NCBI GenBank assembly: GCA_016787645.1
Contig: JAEUUF010000013.1
Span: 62,001-126,000, forward strand
Source: Cyclobacteriaceae bacterium
GTDB taxonomy: Bacteria; Bacteroidota; Bacteroidia; Cytophagales; Cyclobacteriaceae
DNA: 64,000 bases
Direction: 5' to 3'
Shown: in pieces, positions 8,476 through 17,138 of the stretch
Layout: every line of letters begins with the position of its first letter
Numbering within the stretch: position 1 is the first letter of the stretch
Made by a program: the position numbers and the translations under genes
The notes under the pieces: generated by a model
What the model was told of the DNA's origin: nothing
The model's input: the letters and a program-made list of their open reading frames with translations, nothing else
Databases searched by the model: none

Positions 8476-9864
8476 ATGTCCAATCGAGGTAACTTTTCCA
8501 GTCGAATCGGGTTCATCCTGGCCGCCGCCGGCTCAGCCGTAGGGCTCGGCAACATCTGGCGCTTCCCCTACCTTGCGGGAACGAACGGTGGCGCAGGCTT
8601 CCTCCTCATCTACCTCATCTGCATTTTCACCCTTTGCTTCCCGGTCATGGTGGGCGAGATCGCTATTGGTCGCAAGGCAGGCAGCGACGCCTATGGCTCG
8701 TACAAGAAACTGGGCGGTGGCACCTGGGGCTACCTCGGTCTCTACGGAATCCTCGCCGGTGTACTGATCCTCTCTTATTATAATGTCGTGGCGGGATGGG
8801 CGTTCGGCTACTTCCTCGAGATCACGTTTGGCAACCTTCTCAATCATGCCGACTTCGGTTCGTTCTTCGGTGAGTATGTCAATTCCATTGGACCGATATT
8901 CATGTTCTCCTTTGGATTTATGGTGATCACCGCCATAATTGTGTCGCAGGGAATTGCCAAGGGTATTGAAGCGGCCAACAAGATCATGATGCCGGGTCTC
9001 TACCTGATACTGATCGGGCTTATCATCTACAGTCTTACCCTTCCGAATGCCAGCGCTGGGGTGGAGTTCTACCTGGTTCCCAAGCTTGACCAGATTACCT
9101 CGAAGACCATTTTCTATGCGCTGTGCCAGGCCTTTTTCTCTTTGTCCCTCGGCATGGGCTGCCTGATCACGTATGGCTCTTATGTCACGAAAGATCAGAA
9201 TATCGTAAAGTCTGCTGCGATCATCTCTATTGCCGATACTTCGGTGGCATTCCTGGCTGGTCTCATGGTATTCCCTTTAGTCTTTTCGCTCGGTGCGGAA
9301 CCGGGGCAGGGACCTAAGCTGATCTTTGTGATTCTGACCCAGGCCTTCCAGAGCATGGGACCTGTGGTGGGCCGCATTGTGGGCGGATCATTCTTCCTAC
9401 TCATCTGCTTCGCCGCACTGACTTCGACCATCTCACTCCTGGAAGTACCCGCCGCTTACTTTGTTGACCAAAAGAAACTGCCCAGGAAGGCCGTCGTGTG
9501 GGGTATGTCGGGACTCATCTTTGTCCTTGGCCTGCCGAGCATGTTCAGCCAGGGTGTGGTTCCCTTCCTGAACAAACTGCCTCTCCACAATGCCCCTGAC
9601 TTCCTCTCCTTTGTATCCGATCTGTGCGATATCATGCTGATCACAGGCGGCTGCCTCATGTGCCTGTTTATTCGCTACAAGTGGAAGATCAATAACATGA
9701 ATGAGGAGCTGGAGATTGGCAATACCGGTTATGTGCAGTCGTGGCTGAGCAAATACCTGACGTTTGCCATAACCTGGGTATGCCCCATCTTATTGGGGAT
9801 ACTTTCCGTGCTTGTGATTACAGACAAGTACTTCGGCCTCGAGTGGCTCTTTGGAGCCGCCTGA
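8476..9864 (+). CDS. Neurotransmitter:sodium symporter (NSS/SNF) family protein
   Basis: A 462-residue inner-membrane transporter of the LeuT fold. TM1 shows the signature GSAVGLGNIWRFPYL with the unwound substrate-site region, followed by NGGAGFLLIYL. TM6 (FYALCQAFFSLSLGMGCLITYGSY) carries the second unwound segment. Eleven to twelve hydrophobic segments are evident, and length is typical for bacterial NSS proteins, which are often 11-TM. It performs Na+-coupled uptake of an amino acid, probably hydrophobic or aromatic, though the substrate is an inference. It is divergent from the 480-aa unknown protein, with 146 bp between the starts, and has its own promoter-like site. The downstream PD40 gene is convergent. 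Confidence 0.93.
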   Translation: MSNRGNFSSRIGFILAAAGSAVGLGNIWRFPYLAGTNGGAGFLLIYLICIFTLCFPVMVGEIAIGRKAGSDAYGSYKKLGGGTWGYLGLYGILAGVLILSYYNVVAGWAFGYFLEITFGNLLNHADFGSFFGEYVNSIGPIFMFSFGFMVITAIIVSQGIAKGIEAANKIMMPGLYLILIGLIIYSLTLPNASAGVEFYLVPKLDQITSKTIFYALCQAFFSLSLGMGCLITYGSYVTKDQNIVKSAAIISIADTSVAFLAGLMVFPLVFSLGAEPGQGPKLIFVILTQAFQSMGPVVGRIVGGSFFLLICFAALTSTISLLEVPAAYFVDQKKLPRKAVVWGMSGLIFVLGLPSMFSQGVVPFLNKLPLHNAPDFLSFVSDLCDIMLITGGCLMCLFIRYKWKINNMNEELEIGNTGYVQSWLSKYLTFAITWVCPILLGILSVLVITDKYFGLEWLFGAA

Positions 9865-9875
9865 GCAATCGGTTC

Positions 9876-10946
9876 CTACTCTACCCAGTCTGCGACAAAA
9901 AGGTTAGTGTCGCGCGTGCCGTTGTTGTTTCGGTTGGAGGAGAAAATGAGCTTCTTTCCATCCGGGGAAAACATAGCAAAAGAATCAAAGACCTTGTCGT
10001 AGGTAATTTGCTGCAGCCCTGTTCCGTCTTCATTGATCATGAACAGGTTGAACTCGAACCCACGGGTTCCTTTATGGTTTGAACTGAAGATGATTCTTTT
10101 GCCATCCGGATGGTAGAAGGGAGCCCAGTTGGCCTTGCCAAGTTTTGTTACCTGCTTTAGACCTGAGCCGTCAGCATTGCAAACAAAAATTTCCATGGCC
10201 GTCGGAGCCACCAGTCCTTTCGCGAGGTTGTCGCGGTATTCTTGTTTCTCCCCTTCTGAACTGAAGCGCGAAGCACGGAAAACAATCTTCTTGCCATCGG
10301 GTGAAAAGAAGGCGCCTCCATCATACCCCAATTCGTTGGTAATTTGTTTTACGTTCGATCCATCGATGTTCATTACATACAGGTCGAGGTCGCCGTTGCG
10401 GGTAGACGTGAATACGATCTTGTCCTTTTTGGGAGAGACCGTAGCCTCGGCATCATAGCCGGGGTTGTTGGTCAACTGCTTGATCATTTTCCCGTTCAGA
10501 TCAGCAATAAAAATGTCATAGGTATCATAGATCGGCCAAAGATATTTGCCGCCGGGTTTGCGCTCAGGGTCCGGGGGGCATGCTTCTCCACCAAGGTGCG
10601 TGGAGGCGTACAGTATGGACTTTCCATTGGGCATGAAGAATGCGCAGGTGGTTCGTCCCATGCCTGTGCTGATCCGTGTGGGCATGTGGCCATCGCTCAG
10701 GTCCAACCCTTCAACCGGCATGTAAAAGATCTGGTCACACCCCAGCCCCCACTTCTTGTTGTTCGACTGAAAGCTTACGCTCTTGCCGTCAAAACTCCAG
10801 TAGGCCTCCGCATTGTCGCCCCCAAAGGTAAGTTGGCGGACGTTGGCCAGGTGCTTCTCCTCGGGGTAATGCGTTGTATTCTGCGCGACACAGAACGTAT
10901 TGATCGAAAGACTAAGTAGTGCTGTAGCCAGTGAATGAAATTTCAT
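9876..10946 (-). CDS. Exported PD40/TolB-like beta-propeller protein
   Basis: The 356-residue protein begins with a signal peptide (MKFHSLATALLSLSINTFCVAQ) and continues with at least five propeller repeats of the PD40 type: NAEAYWSFDGKSVSF, MPNGKSILYAST, SPKKDKIVFTSTRNGDLDLYVMNIDGS, SPDGKKIVFRASR and SPDGKKLIFSSNRN. These WD40-like periplasmic propellers occur in TolB and in S9 peptidases, but no peptidase domain follows, so it is probably a binding or scaffold protein. CPPDPERKPGG near residue 120 is the only cysteine-containing insertion. It stands alone between convergent and co-directional neighbours, and its function is not known. Confidence 0.85.
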   Translation of the reverse strand: MKFHSLATALLSLSINTFCVAQNTTHYPEEKHLANVRQLTFGGDNAEAYWSFDGKSVSFQSNNKKWGLGCDQIFYMPVEGLDLSDGHMPTRISTGMGRTTCAFFMPNGKSILYASTHLGGEACPPDPERKPGGKYLWPIYDTYDIFIADLNGKMIKQLTNNPGYDAEATVSPKKDKIVFTSTRNGDLDLYVMNIDGSNVKQITNELGYDGGAFFSPDGKKIVFRASRFSSEGEKQEYRDNLAKGLVAPTAMEIFVCNADGSGLKQVTKLGKANWAPFYHPDGKRIIFSSNHKGTRGFEFNLFMINEDGTGLQQITYDKVFDSFAMFSPDGKKLIFSSNRNNNGTRDTNLFVADWVE

Positions 10947-11021
10947 GGAGCCGTAGATTTTAGAGTTTGGGGTCCAAAAATAGTGCCATGTCCCAAAGCA
11001 CGCTACCCCCGGAGGGAGAAT

Positions 11022-12704
11022 TTATGCCCTTTTTGCTTCTTCTTCCTTCAGGGTGCGCCGAAGAATCTTCCCGACGTTGGACTTGGGTAGCTCTTTGCGG
11101 AATTCAAAATGCCGCGGAACCTTGTAATTGGTAAGGTTTTCATGACAAAAGGACCGCAATTCATCCTCGGTTAGCGATGCATCGCGCTTCACCACGAATG
11201 CCTTGATGGCCTCCCCTGACTTTGCATCCGGAACGCCGATGGCTGCCACCTCATGCACTTTGGGATGAGAGGCCAGCACATTCTCGATCTCATTGGGATA
11301 CACATTGAATCCGGAAACCTTGATCATGTCCTTCTTGCGGTCCACGATCTTGAAGAATCCTTCTGGATCCATGATCCCGATGTCGCCGGTGCGGAACCAC
11401 TCTTTATGAAAGAATACTCCCTCGTTATCTTTTTGCCAATAACCGCGCATCACCTGGGGGCCGCGTGCGCAGATCTCGCCGGTTTGCCCCTGTGGCAACT
11501 GATTGCCGTCATCATCAAATATCGCCAGCTCGGTCGACGGCATGGGAATGCCAATCGTACCCCGCTTGTGTTTTCCATTCAAGGGATTACAACTGAGTAC
11601 GGGAGAGGTCTCGCTTAATCCATATCCTTCTGCGATCGGGGTACCCGTAACTTCTTCCCATCGTGAAGCCACCACATCCTGCACCGCCATAGCTCCACCG
11701 ATAGCGCCGTGCAGTTGGGAAAAATCACACTTCCTGAATTCCGCATTATCCAGTAACGCATTAAATAGTGTATTCACACCCGTAAGAATAGTGAAGCGAT
11801 GCTTCCGAAGCTCCTTGACAAAACTAGGGATATCACGGGGATTGGTAATCAACACATTTTTTACCCCGGAAGAATACATGAGAACGCCGTTAACCGTCAG
11901 TCCAAAACTGTGGTACAGCGGGATTGCGGTGATCATGATGTCTTCTTTGAAATGCTCACGGAGGTATGGGCTGAACCAATGCGTCACCATCATGTTGTGC
12001 GCAATGATATTGCGATGTGACAACTGCGCACCCTTCGCCACGCCGGTAGTTCCACCCGTGTATTGCAACACCGCAAGATCTTCAGCGTCCACCACCGGTT
12101 TGTTGTACTTGAGACTCTTGCCCCGATCAACAACTTGCATGAACGGGATTGCACCCGGAAGCCGGTAAGCAGGAACAAGTTTCTTGATTTTTCGAACAAC
12201 GAAATTAACGATCGCACCTTTCAGCGGGCCAAGCATGTCACCCAGGCCTGTGACAATGATGTGCCTGGCCTGTATCCGCTCACGAATATGCTCCAGGTGC
12301 TGCGCAAAATTTTCAAGGATGATAATGGCCGATACGCCTGCATCCGTGAATTGGTGTTCCATTTCCCGCGGAGTGTAGAGCGGGTTGGTATTGACGACAA
12401 TCAACCCTGCCTTCCAACATCCGAAGAGTGCTATCGGAAACTGAAGCACGTTGGGCAACTGAATAGCGATGCGATCGCCTTTCATGAGGCCGAGTTCGCG
12501 CTGCAGGTAAGCGGCAAAGGCGGTGGATAACTGATCTACTTGTTGATACGTCAGGCTACGACCCATGTTCACATAAGCCACACGGTCACTGAATTTCTTG
12601 CCGGCGACTTCAACGAGCTCGATCAGGTTGCTGTATTCCAGCGGGCCGATCTCCGGCGGGATGCCATCCGGATAACTCGCCAACCAGGGAAATGACTTCG
12701 ACAT
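11022..12704 (-). CDS. fadD: Long-chain fatty-acid--CoA ligase (AMP-binding)
   Basis: A 560-residue ANL-superfamily enzyme that activates fatty acids to acyl-CoA through an acyl-adenylate. The P-loop-like A3 motif YTGGTTGVAKG is at 215-225, followed by GYGLSETSPVLSCN (A5). Then come FRTGDIGIMDPEGFFKIVDRKKDMIKVSGFNVYPNEIE (A7-A8) and the C-terminal lysine motif PKSNVGKILRR (A10). Length and the LGLMKGDRIAIQLPN region match bacterial FadD. It lacks a signal and acts at the inner membrane face. No beta-oxidation genes are adjacent. Its start at 12704 is preceded on the same strand by the tRNA-like RNA gene, whose terminator separates the two transcripts. Confidence 0.93.
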   Translation of the reverse strand: MSKSFPWLASYPDGIPPEIGPLEYSNLIELVEVAGKKFSDRVAYVNMGRSLTYQQVDQLSTAFAAYLQRELGLMKGDRIAIQLPNVLQFPIALFGCWKAGLIVVNTNPLYTPREMEHQFTDAGVSAIIILENFAQHLEHIRERIQARHIIVTGLGDMLGPLKGAIVNFVVRKIKKLVPAYRLPGAIPFMQVVDRGKSLKYNKPVVDAEDLAVLQYTGGTTGVAKGAQLSHRNIIAHNMMVTHWFSPYLREHFKEDIMITAIPLYHSFGLTVNGVLMYSSGVKNVLITNPRDIPSFVKELRKHRFTILTGVNTLFNALLDNAEFRKCDFSQLHGAIGGAMAVQDVVASRWEEVTGTPIAEGYGLSETSPVLSCNPLNGKHKRGTIGIPMPSTELAIFDDDGNQLPQGQTGEICARGPQVMRGYWQKDNEGVFFHKEWFRTGDIGIMDPEGFFKIVDRKKDMIKVSGFNVYPNEIENVLASHPKVHEVAAIGVPDAKSGEAIKAFVVKRDASLTEDELRSFCHENLTNYKVPRHFEFRKELPKSNVGKILRRTLKEEEAKRA

Positions 12705-12756
12705 ATCGCCCGAAGATGGCTAACAAAAGCTGCGTTTGAAAGTGGGTGGGGCAAAA

Positions 12757-12790
12757 ACAAAACGGGGAGCGCCTTATGGCGACTCCCCGT
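12757..12790 (-). terminator. Rho-independent terminator of the tRNA-like RNA gene
   Basis: Read on the minus strand, an 11-bp arm starting CGGGGAG and ending in CGCC pairs with GGCGCTCCCCG around an ATAA loop (one mismatch), and TTTTGTTTTT follows. It lies 9 nt after the 3' end of the tRNA-like RNA. No T-run exists on the plus strand, which fixes the direction. Confidence 0.85.
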
Positions 12791-12797
12791 TAGAAAG

Positions 12798-12993
12798 CTG
12801 TAGAGGAAGGGCTCGAACCTTCACGAGGCAGTTAGCCACAGGACACGTGATCAACTTGGTGGTCAACCCCCGATCGCCGGTGAAGGCGACCGCTATCCTG
12901 CGTTTATCCCGTATCTGCAAGACCACTTCGGGCCCTGCCGATTCCCTCACCCCCGAGACAGGAGGGCTTGTCTGCCAATTTCAACACCCTACA
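12798..12993 (-). ncRNA. Structured RNA with tRNA(Leu)-like ends and a large internal domain
   Basis: On the minus strand the RNA begins TGTAGGG (12993-12987) and ends CTCTACA (12805-12799). These pair over seven positions like an acceptor stem, and a G discriminator follows. The D-arm (TTG-AAATTGGCAGA-CAA) is almost that of a bacterial tRNA(Leu), and the T-arm GAAGG-TTCGAGC-CCTTC is perfect. An anticodon-like stem CCCTC can pair with GGGGG or GAGGG. Instead of a 12-20 nt variable arm there are about 115 nt more, closed by GGCAG/CTGCC and containing GTGGTC/GACCAC and GGTCGCC/GGCGATC helices. No CCA is encoded. It has a promoter upstream and a terminator downstream. It is not a normal tRNA. 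tmRNA is unlikely, since the G3-U70 pair and an -ALAA tag are absent. The real identity is unknown to me. Confidence 0.65.
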
Positions 12994-13012
12994 GTGTGTG
13001 CGAATTGTGGTT

Positions 13013-13039
13013 CAAAGTAAACACCAGGATGATGCCCAA
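13013..13039 (-). promoter_or_regulatory. Promoter of the tRNA-like RNA gene
   Basis: On the minus strand TTG (13039-13037), a 17-bp spacer and TACTTTG (13019-13013) match the Bacteroidota -33/-7 pattern. Transcription would start about 10-15 nt before the first paired base at 12993, leaving a short 5' leader for RNase P-type trimming. Confidence 0.55.
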
Positions 13040-13059
13040 TTCAATAGATATATAGATTT

Positions 13060-13089
13060 TTTGCATATCATTTAAAATTTATATGCAAA
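13060..13089. promoter_or_regulatory. Palindromic operator between the RNA gene and the Lrp/AsnC regulator
   Basis: TTTGCATAT (13060-13068) and ATATGCAAA (13081-13089) form a perfect 9-bp inverted repeat around a 12-bp AT-only-but-one spacer. It ends 20 bp before the regulator's ATG and starts 20 bp behind the -33 box of the divergent RNA gene. Lrp/AsnC proteins commonly autoregulate from such AT-rich dyads, so this is the likely binding site of the adjacent gene product. Confidence 0.6.
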
Positions 13090-13109
13090 TTGTATCATAA
13101 ATTGAAAAT

Positions 13110-13589
13110 ATGACTAAAAAAGTGGCCCATAACTATACAATTGACAATACGGACCTAAAAATCCTTGACGTTTTGGTCAACGATGCCAAAAAGCCTTACA
13201 CCGAAGTAGCCCGACAGGTATTCGTTTCACAAGGAACCGTGCATGTCCGAATGAATAAGATGATTGAAGCAGGCGTAGTAGAGCGCACTACTTTGAAGAT
13301 TCATTACCATAAACTGGGCTACGACATCACTGCTTTTATCGGTATTTACCTGGAAAAGAGCTCATTGTACGACAAGGTGCTGGAGAAGCTCAAGGCAATC
13401 CCGGAAATCACCAGCATCCACTACACCACAGGCAACTATTCCATGTTTGCCAAAATCCATTGCCGGGATACCAACCACCTCAAGGAGGTCCTCCACGACA
13501 AGATGCAGCAGGTACCCGGTATCGACCGAACCGAGACCATGATTTCGCTGGAGGAATCGCTTGATCGCAACCTCCGCCTGGCCGAATAA
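13110..13589 (+). CDS. Lrp/AsnC family transcriptional regulator
   Basis: The 159-residue product has the usual two parts. The N-terminal winged helix-turn-helix (about residues 8-60) reads DNTDLKILDVLVNDAKKPYTEVARQVFVSQGTVHVRMNKMIEAGVV. The C-terminal RAM/ligand domain (about 70-150) has YDITAFIGIYLEKSS and ITSIHYTTGNYSMFAKIHCRDTNHLKEVL. Members sense amino acids or related metabolites and bind DNA as octamers. The palindrome at 13060-13089 directly upstream suggests autoregulation and possible control of the divergent RNA gene. The suf operon starts 76 bp downstream in the same direction, so read-through or regulation of suf is conceivable but not shown. Confidence 0.92.
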   Translation: MTKKVAHNYTIDNTDLKILDVLVNDAKKPYTEVARQVFVSQGTVHVRMNKMIEAGVVERTTLKIHYHKLGYDITAFIGIYLEKSSLYDKVLEKLKAIPEITSIHYTTGNYSMFAKIHCRDTNHLKEVLHDKMQQVPGIDRTETMISLEESLDRNLRLAE

Positions 13590-13665
13590 ATCATGCGAAT
13601 CTGAACCTTCCGGGGGGATTATTGTTTAATTTTAAGGCTTATTTGAAATTAGTCTAAATAGATAA

Positions 13666-15111
13666 ATGGCTAAGGATGACCATATTATACAGGAGTTCAC
13701 CTCCCGTGAATATGAACATGGCTGGGTTTCGGACCTTGAGGCGGATGCTGCCCCGAAAGGGCTAAGTGAGGATATTGTCCGGTTTATCTCCCGCCGTAAA
13801 TCTGAGCCGGAATGGCTGCTGGAATGGCGCCTCAAGGCATACCGGCATTGGACAACGATGGTCGAACCAAAATGGCCCAATGTCACCTACCCGGCCATCA
13901 ATTACCAGGATATCATTTACTACTCCGCGCCAAAGCAAAAAGCCAGTCCCACCAGCCTGGATGAAATTGACCCTGAACTGCTGAAGACCTTTGAGAAACT
14001 GGGGATCTCGCTCACCGAGCAGAAGCGCCTCAGCGGTATCGCCGTTGATGCTGTGCTTGACAGCGTGTCGGTGGCCACTACGTTCAAGGAGAAGTTGGGC
14101 GAGCTCGGCATCATCTTCTGCTCCTTCAGCGAAGCCGTTCGAGAGCACCCTGACCTGATCAAGAAATACCTGGGCTCGGTCGTTCCGGCTACCGACAATT
14201 ATTTTGCCGCACTCAACTCTGCCGTATTCTCCGACGGTTCATTCTGCTATATCCCCGCCGGTGTCCGTTGCCCCATGGAGTTGTCCACCTACTTCCGGAT
14301 CAATGCTGCCAAGACAGGGCAGTTTGAACGTACCCTGATCGTCGCCGATGAAGGGAGCTACGTGAGCTACCTGGAAGGCTGCACAGCGCCTATGCGCGAT
14401 GAGAACCAGCTTCACGCAGCGGTGGTGGAAATCTACGCCATGAAGAATGCGGAAGTGAAATACTCCACGGTACAGAATTGGTACCCCGGCAACAAGGATG
14501 GCGTCGGGGGCATTTACAACTTCGTCACTAAACGTGGTCTCTGCGCCGGCGATCACGCAAAGATCAGCTGGACCCAGGTTGAAACTGGTTCCGCCATCAC
14601 CTGGAAGTATCCGTCGTGCGTGCTTAAAGGCGACTATTCGGTGGGCGAATTCTATTCCGTCGCTGTAACCAATAATTACCAGCAGGCAGACACGGGCACC
14701 AAGATGATCCACCTCGGAAAAAACACGAAGTCACGAATCGTTTCCAAAGGTATTTCTGCCGGCAAATCGCAAAACAGTTACCGCGGCCAGGTACACGTTC
14801 ACAAGCGAGCCGTTCAATCACGTAATTTCTCGCAGTGTGACTCTCTCCTCCTGGGCGACCAGTGCGGTGCTCATACATTTCCATACATCGATGTGGAAAA
14901 CAGCAGTTCACGCGTGGAGCATGAAGCCACTACCTCTAAAATCGGGGAAGACCAGATCTTTTACTGCCAGCAGCGCGGCATCGATGAAGAATCGGCCGTG
15001 GCGCTGATCGTCAACGGCTACGCCAAAGAAGTGCTGAATCAACTTCCCATGGAATTCGCGGTGGAGGCACAGAAGCTGTTGGCCCTTACACTGGAAGGCA
15101 GTGTAGGATAA
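13666..15111 (+). CDS. sufB: Fe-S cluster assembly scaffold SufB
   Basis: A 481-residue SufB: it contains the C-terminal SufBD core with [23 protein letters not shown] and [43 protein letters not shown]. SufB forms the SufBC2D scaffold that builds Fe-S clusters in the cytoplasm. The motifs CTAP and the conserved C/E residues in [15 protein letters not shown] are present. It is the first gene of a tight operon (sufB-C-D-S-E-DUF59, then a bacilliredoxin), with 15 bp to sufC. The AT-rich leader before the start contains no clear Shine-Dalgarno. Length is as expected. Confidence 0.97.
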   Translation: MAKDDHIIQEFTSREYEHGWVSDLEADAAPKGLSEDIVRFISRRKSEPEWLLEWRLKAYRHWTTMVEPKWPNVTYPAINYQDIIYYSAPKQKASPTSLDEIDPELLKTFEKLGISLTEQKRLSGIAVDAVLDSVSVATTFKEKLGELGIIFCSFSEAVREHPDLIKKYLGSVVPATDNYFAALNSAVFSDGSFCYIPAGVRCPMELSTYFRINAAKTGQFERTLIVADEGSYVSYLEGCTAPMRDENQLHAAVVEIYAMKNAEVKYSTVQNWYPGNKDGVGGIYNFVTKRGLCAGDHAKISWTQVETGSAITWKYPSCVLKGDYSVGEFYSVAVTNNYQQADTGTKMIHLGKNTKSRIVSKGISAGKSQNSYRGQVHVHKRAVQSRNFSQCDSLLLGDQCGAHTFPYIDVENSSSRVEHEATTSKIGEDQIFYCQQRGIDEESAVALIVNGYAKEVLNQLPMEFAVEAQKLLALTLEGSVG

Positions 15112-15126
15112 TCCTCAAGACCCATT

Positions 15127-15885
15127 ATGCTAAAGATTCAAAACCTGCACGCTCAAATTGAAGAGAAACCGATCCTGAACGGAATCAGCCTTACCGTAAA
15201 CGCCGGTGAAGTGCATGCCATCATGGGACCAAACGGTTCGGGCAAAAGCACGTTGGCCGCCACACTCGCCGGGCGCGAAGAATATACGGTGACCCAAGGC
15301 TCAGTGGAATACATGGGCAAGAACCTCCTCGAGATGACTCCCGAAGAGCGTGCCCGTGAAGGGGTTTTCCTCGCTTTCCAATACCCGGTGGAAATTCCCG
15401 GGGTGAGCACCATCAACTTCATGAAGACCGCGCTAAACCAGATCCGCGTACATCGCGGGGAAGCTCCGCTGGATGCCGTCGCTTTCCTCAAGCTCATGAA
15501 AGAGAAAATGAAGCTGGTGGAAATCGATCAATCGTTGCTGAACCGTTCGCTGAACGAGGGATTCTCAGGAGGCGAAAAGAAGCGGAACGAGATTTTCCAG
15601 ATGGCTATGCTTGAACCCCGTTTGTCCATCCTCGATGAAACAGATTCCGGCCTCGATATTGATGCGTTACGAATTGTTGCGCATGGGGTAAATGCCCTTC
15701 GCTCTAAAAACAATGCCACAATCGTGGTTACCCACTACCAGCGCTTGCTGGACTACATTGTTCCTGACTTTGTGCACGTGCTGTATAAAGGGCGCATTGT
15801 AAAATCAGGCACGCGGGAATTGGCCCTCGAACTGGAGGAAAAAGGATATGATTGGATCAAAGCCGACCTGGCCACGGCACGGTAA
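15127..15885 (+). CDS. sufC: Fe-S cluster assembly ATPase SufC
   Basis: A 252-residue ABC-type ATPase that drives conformational change of the SufBC2D scaffold. Walker A is MGPNGSGKSTLAATLAG (about residues 36-52), the signature is LNEGFSGGEKKRNEIFQM, and Walker B is LSILDETDSGLDIDALRIVAHGVN. The H-loop is THYQRLLDYI. It is cytoplasmic, with no transmembrane partner, as expected for SufC. The last base of its stop codon is the first base of the sufD start (TAATG), so the two are translationally coupled. No anomaly is seen. Confidence 0.97.
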   Translation: MLKIQNLHAQIEEKPILNGISLTVNAGEVHAIMGPNGSGKSTLAATLAGREEYTVTQGSVEYMGKNLLEMTPEERAREGVFLAFQYPVEIPGVSTINFMKTALNQIRVHRGEAPLDAVAFLKLMKEKMKLVEIDQSLLNRSLNEGFSGGEKKRNEIFQMAMLEPRLSILDETDSGLDIDALRIVAHGVNALRSKNNATIVVTHYQRLLDYIVPDFVHVLYKGRIVKSGTRELALELEEKGYDWIKADLATAR

Positions 15886-17138
15886 TGGAAGCAGCTACGG
15901 ACAAGAAAAATCTACTGTCACTCCTTGCTGAGGCATTCGATCAGCGTGGGCTGGATCACCATGCCGGTCGCCGAAAAGCCATGGAGTTGTTCTCGGCGAA
16001 AGGATTGCCCACCGCAAAATCTGAAGAATATCGTTTTACCCCGATCGTACGTGCCCTGGAAAGCAATTTCACTGCGATAGCACCTACTAAATCGACCACT
16101 CCGCAGTTCCTCGAACACCTGTGGAGCATGCCCTGCAACCTTGTTGTGTTTATCAACGGAGTTTATTCGGCAACTCATTCTATTCTTCTTGATCCACACA
16201 TCAAGATCACCCGGGCTGAAATAGGAACTACACTGCTGAGCGAAGATCCGTTCGCCTTGCTGAATCACGCATTCGCAGAAACGGAGGTGACGATTGAAGT
16301 GCCCCCCCATCACACGATCGAACAACCCCTGGCTGTGGTGTATTGCTTTGACCAACCTTCCTTCATTTTTGCCAATCCACGATGGACCTGCCGGATCGGA
16401 GCCGGGAGCAAACTCTCCGTCCTGGAATATACTCTTGCTGAATCATCGTCCCCCTACTTCAACAATAAGCAATCATTCATTGAGGTGGGTGAACATACAA
16501 TACTGGAATTGACAACCCTCCAACAAGGAAGTAAAGACGAAGTGCTTGTGAACAACTCCTTGGTCAACATGGCCTCATCCTCACGTGCGTACTGCTACAC
16601 CGGAACATTGGAAGGCAAGCTCGTCCGAAACAACCTCACCTTGCTCATCGATGGCGAAGGTATTGATGCCCACCTCCATGGCTTATACCTGGTCGGCGGC
16701 AGCAGCCTGGTAGACAATCATACCGTGGTTGATCACCGCAAACCCAATTCGCAGAGCAATGAACTATACAAAGGGGTGATGGATGGGAACGGCAAAGCGG
16801 TTTTCAATGGAAAAATATTTGTTCGGCCGGATGCGCAGAAGACAAACGCTTTTCAATCTAATCGCAACATTCTGTTAAGTGAAGCCAGCAACATTCATAC
16901 AAAACCCCAACTTGAAATCTGGGCAGATGATGTGAAGTGTTCACATGGGTGTACTACCGGGCAACTGGATGAAGAAGCACTTTTTTACCTCCGTTCAAGA
17001 GGCTTGGCCAAAGACACCGCCAAAGGGATGCTGCTGAACGCATTTGCCAGTGAGACGCTGGAAGGAATTCCGAATGAATCGATCCGGGCGCAAGTCAACC
17101 AGTTGATTCAAAATAAGCTTCACCCTACCATCGAGTGA
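15885..17138 (+). CDS. sufD: Fe-S cluster assembly protein SufD
   Basis: A 417-residue SufD, paralogue of SufB and scaffold partner. The C-terminal core reads KPQLEIWADDVKCSHGCTTGQLDEEALFYLRSRGLAKDTAKGMLLNAFASETLEGIP, which is diagnostic, and KAVFNGKIFVRPDAQKTNAFQSNRNILLS precedes it. The N-terminal helical part (KGLPTAKSEEYRFTPI) is also typical. I placed the start at ATG 15885, overlapping the sufC stop by one base. An upstream in-frame ATG at 15852 would overlap sufC by 34 bp and adds a non-family sequence. The stop overlaps the sufS start (TGATG). Confidence 0.96.
   Translation: MEAATDKKNLLSLLAEAFDQRGLDHHAGRRKAMELFSAKGLPTAKSEEYRFTPIVRALESNFTAIAPTKSTTPQFLEHLWSMPCNLVVFINGVYSATHSILLDPHIKITRAEIGTTLLSEDPFALLNHAFAETEVTIEVPPHHTIEQPLAVVYCFDQPSFIFANPRWTCRIGAGSKLSVLEYTLAESSSPYFNNKQSFIEVGEHTILELTTLQQGSKDEVLVNNSLVNMASSSRAYCYTGTLEGKLVRNNLTLLIDGEGIDAHLHGLYLVGGSSLVDNHTVVDHRKPNSQSNELYKGVMDGNGKAVFNGKIFVRPDAQKTNAFQSNRNILLSEASNIHTKPQLEIWADDVKCSHGCTTGQLDEEALFYLRSRGLAKDTAKGMLLNAFASETLEGIPNESIRAQVNQLIQNKLHPTIE

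Noticed and set aside
12799-12993. Calling this locus a tmRNA (ssrA) or a tRNA with group I intron
   Set aside because: No G3-U70 pair, no tag frame ending in a -LAA type sequence, and length of only 195 nt exclude a normal tmRNA. The insert of about 115 nt is too small for a group I intron, and the conserved P7/R elements are not visible.
12736-13020. A 94-codon plus-strand frame over the RNA gene
   Set aside because: It is a shadow of the structured RNA on the other strand; no family resemblance.
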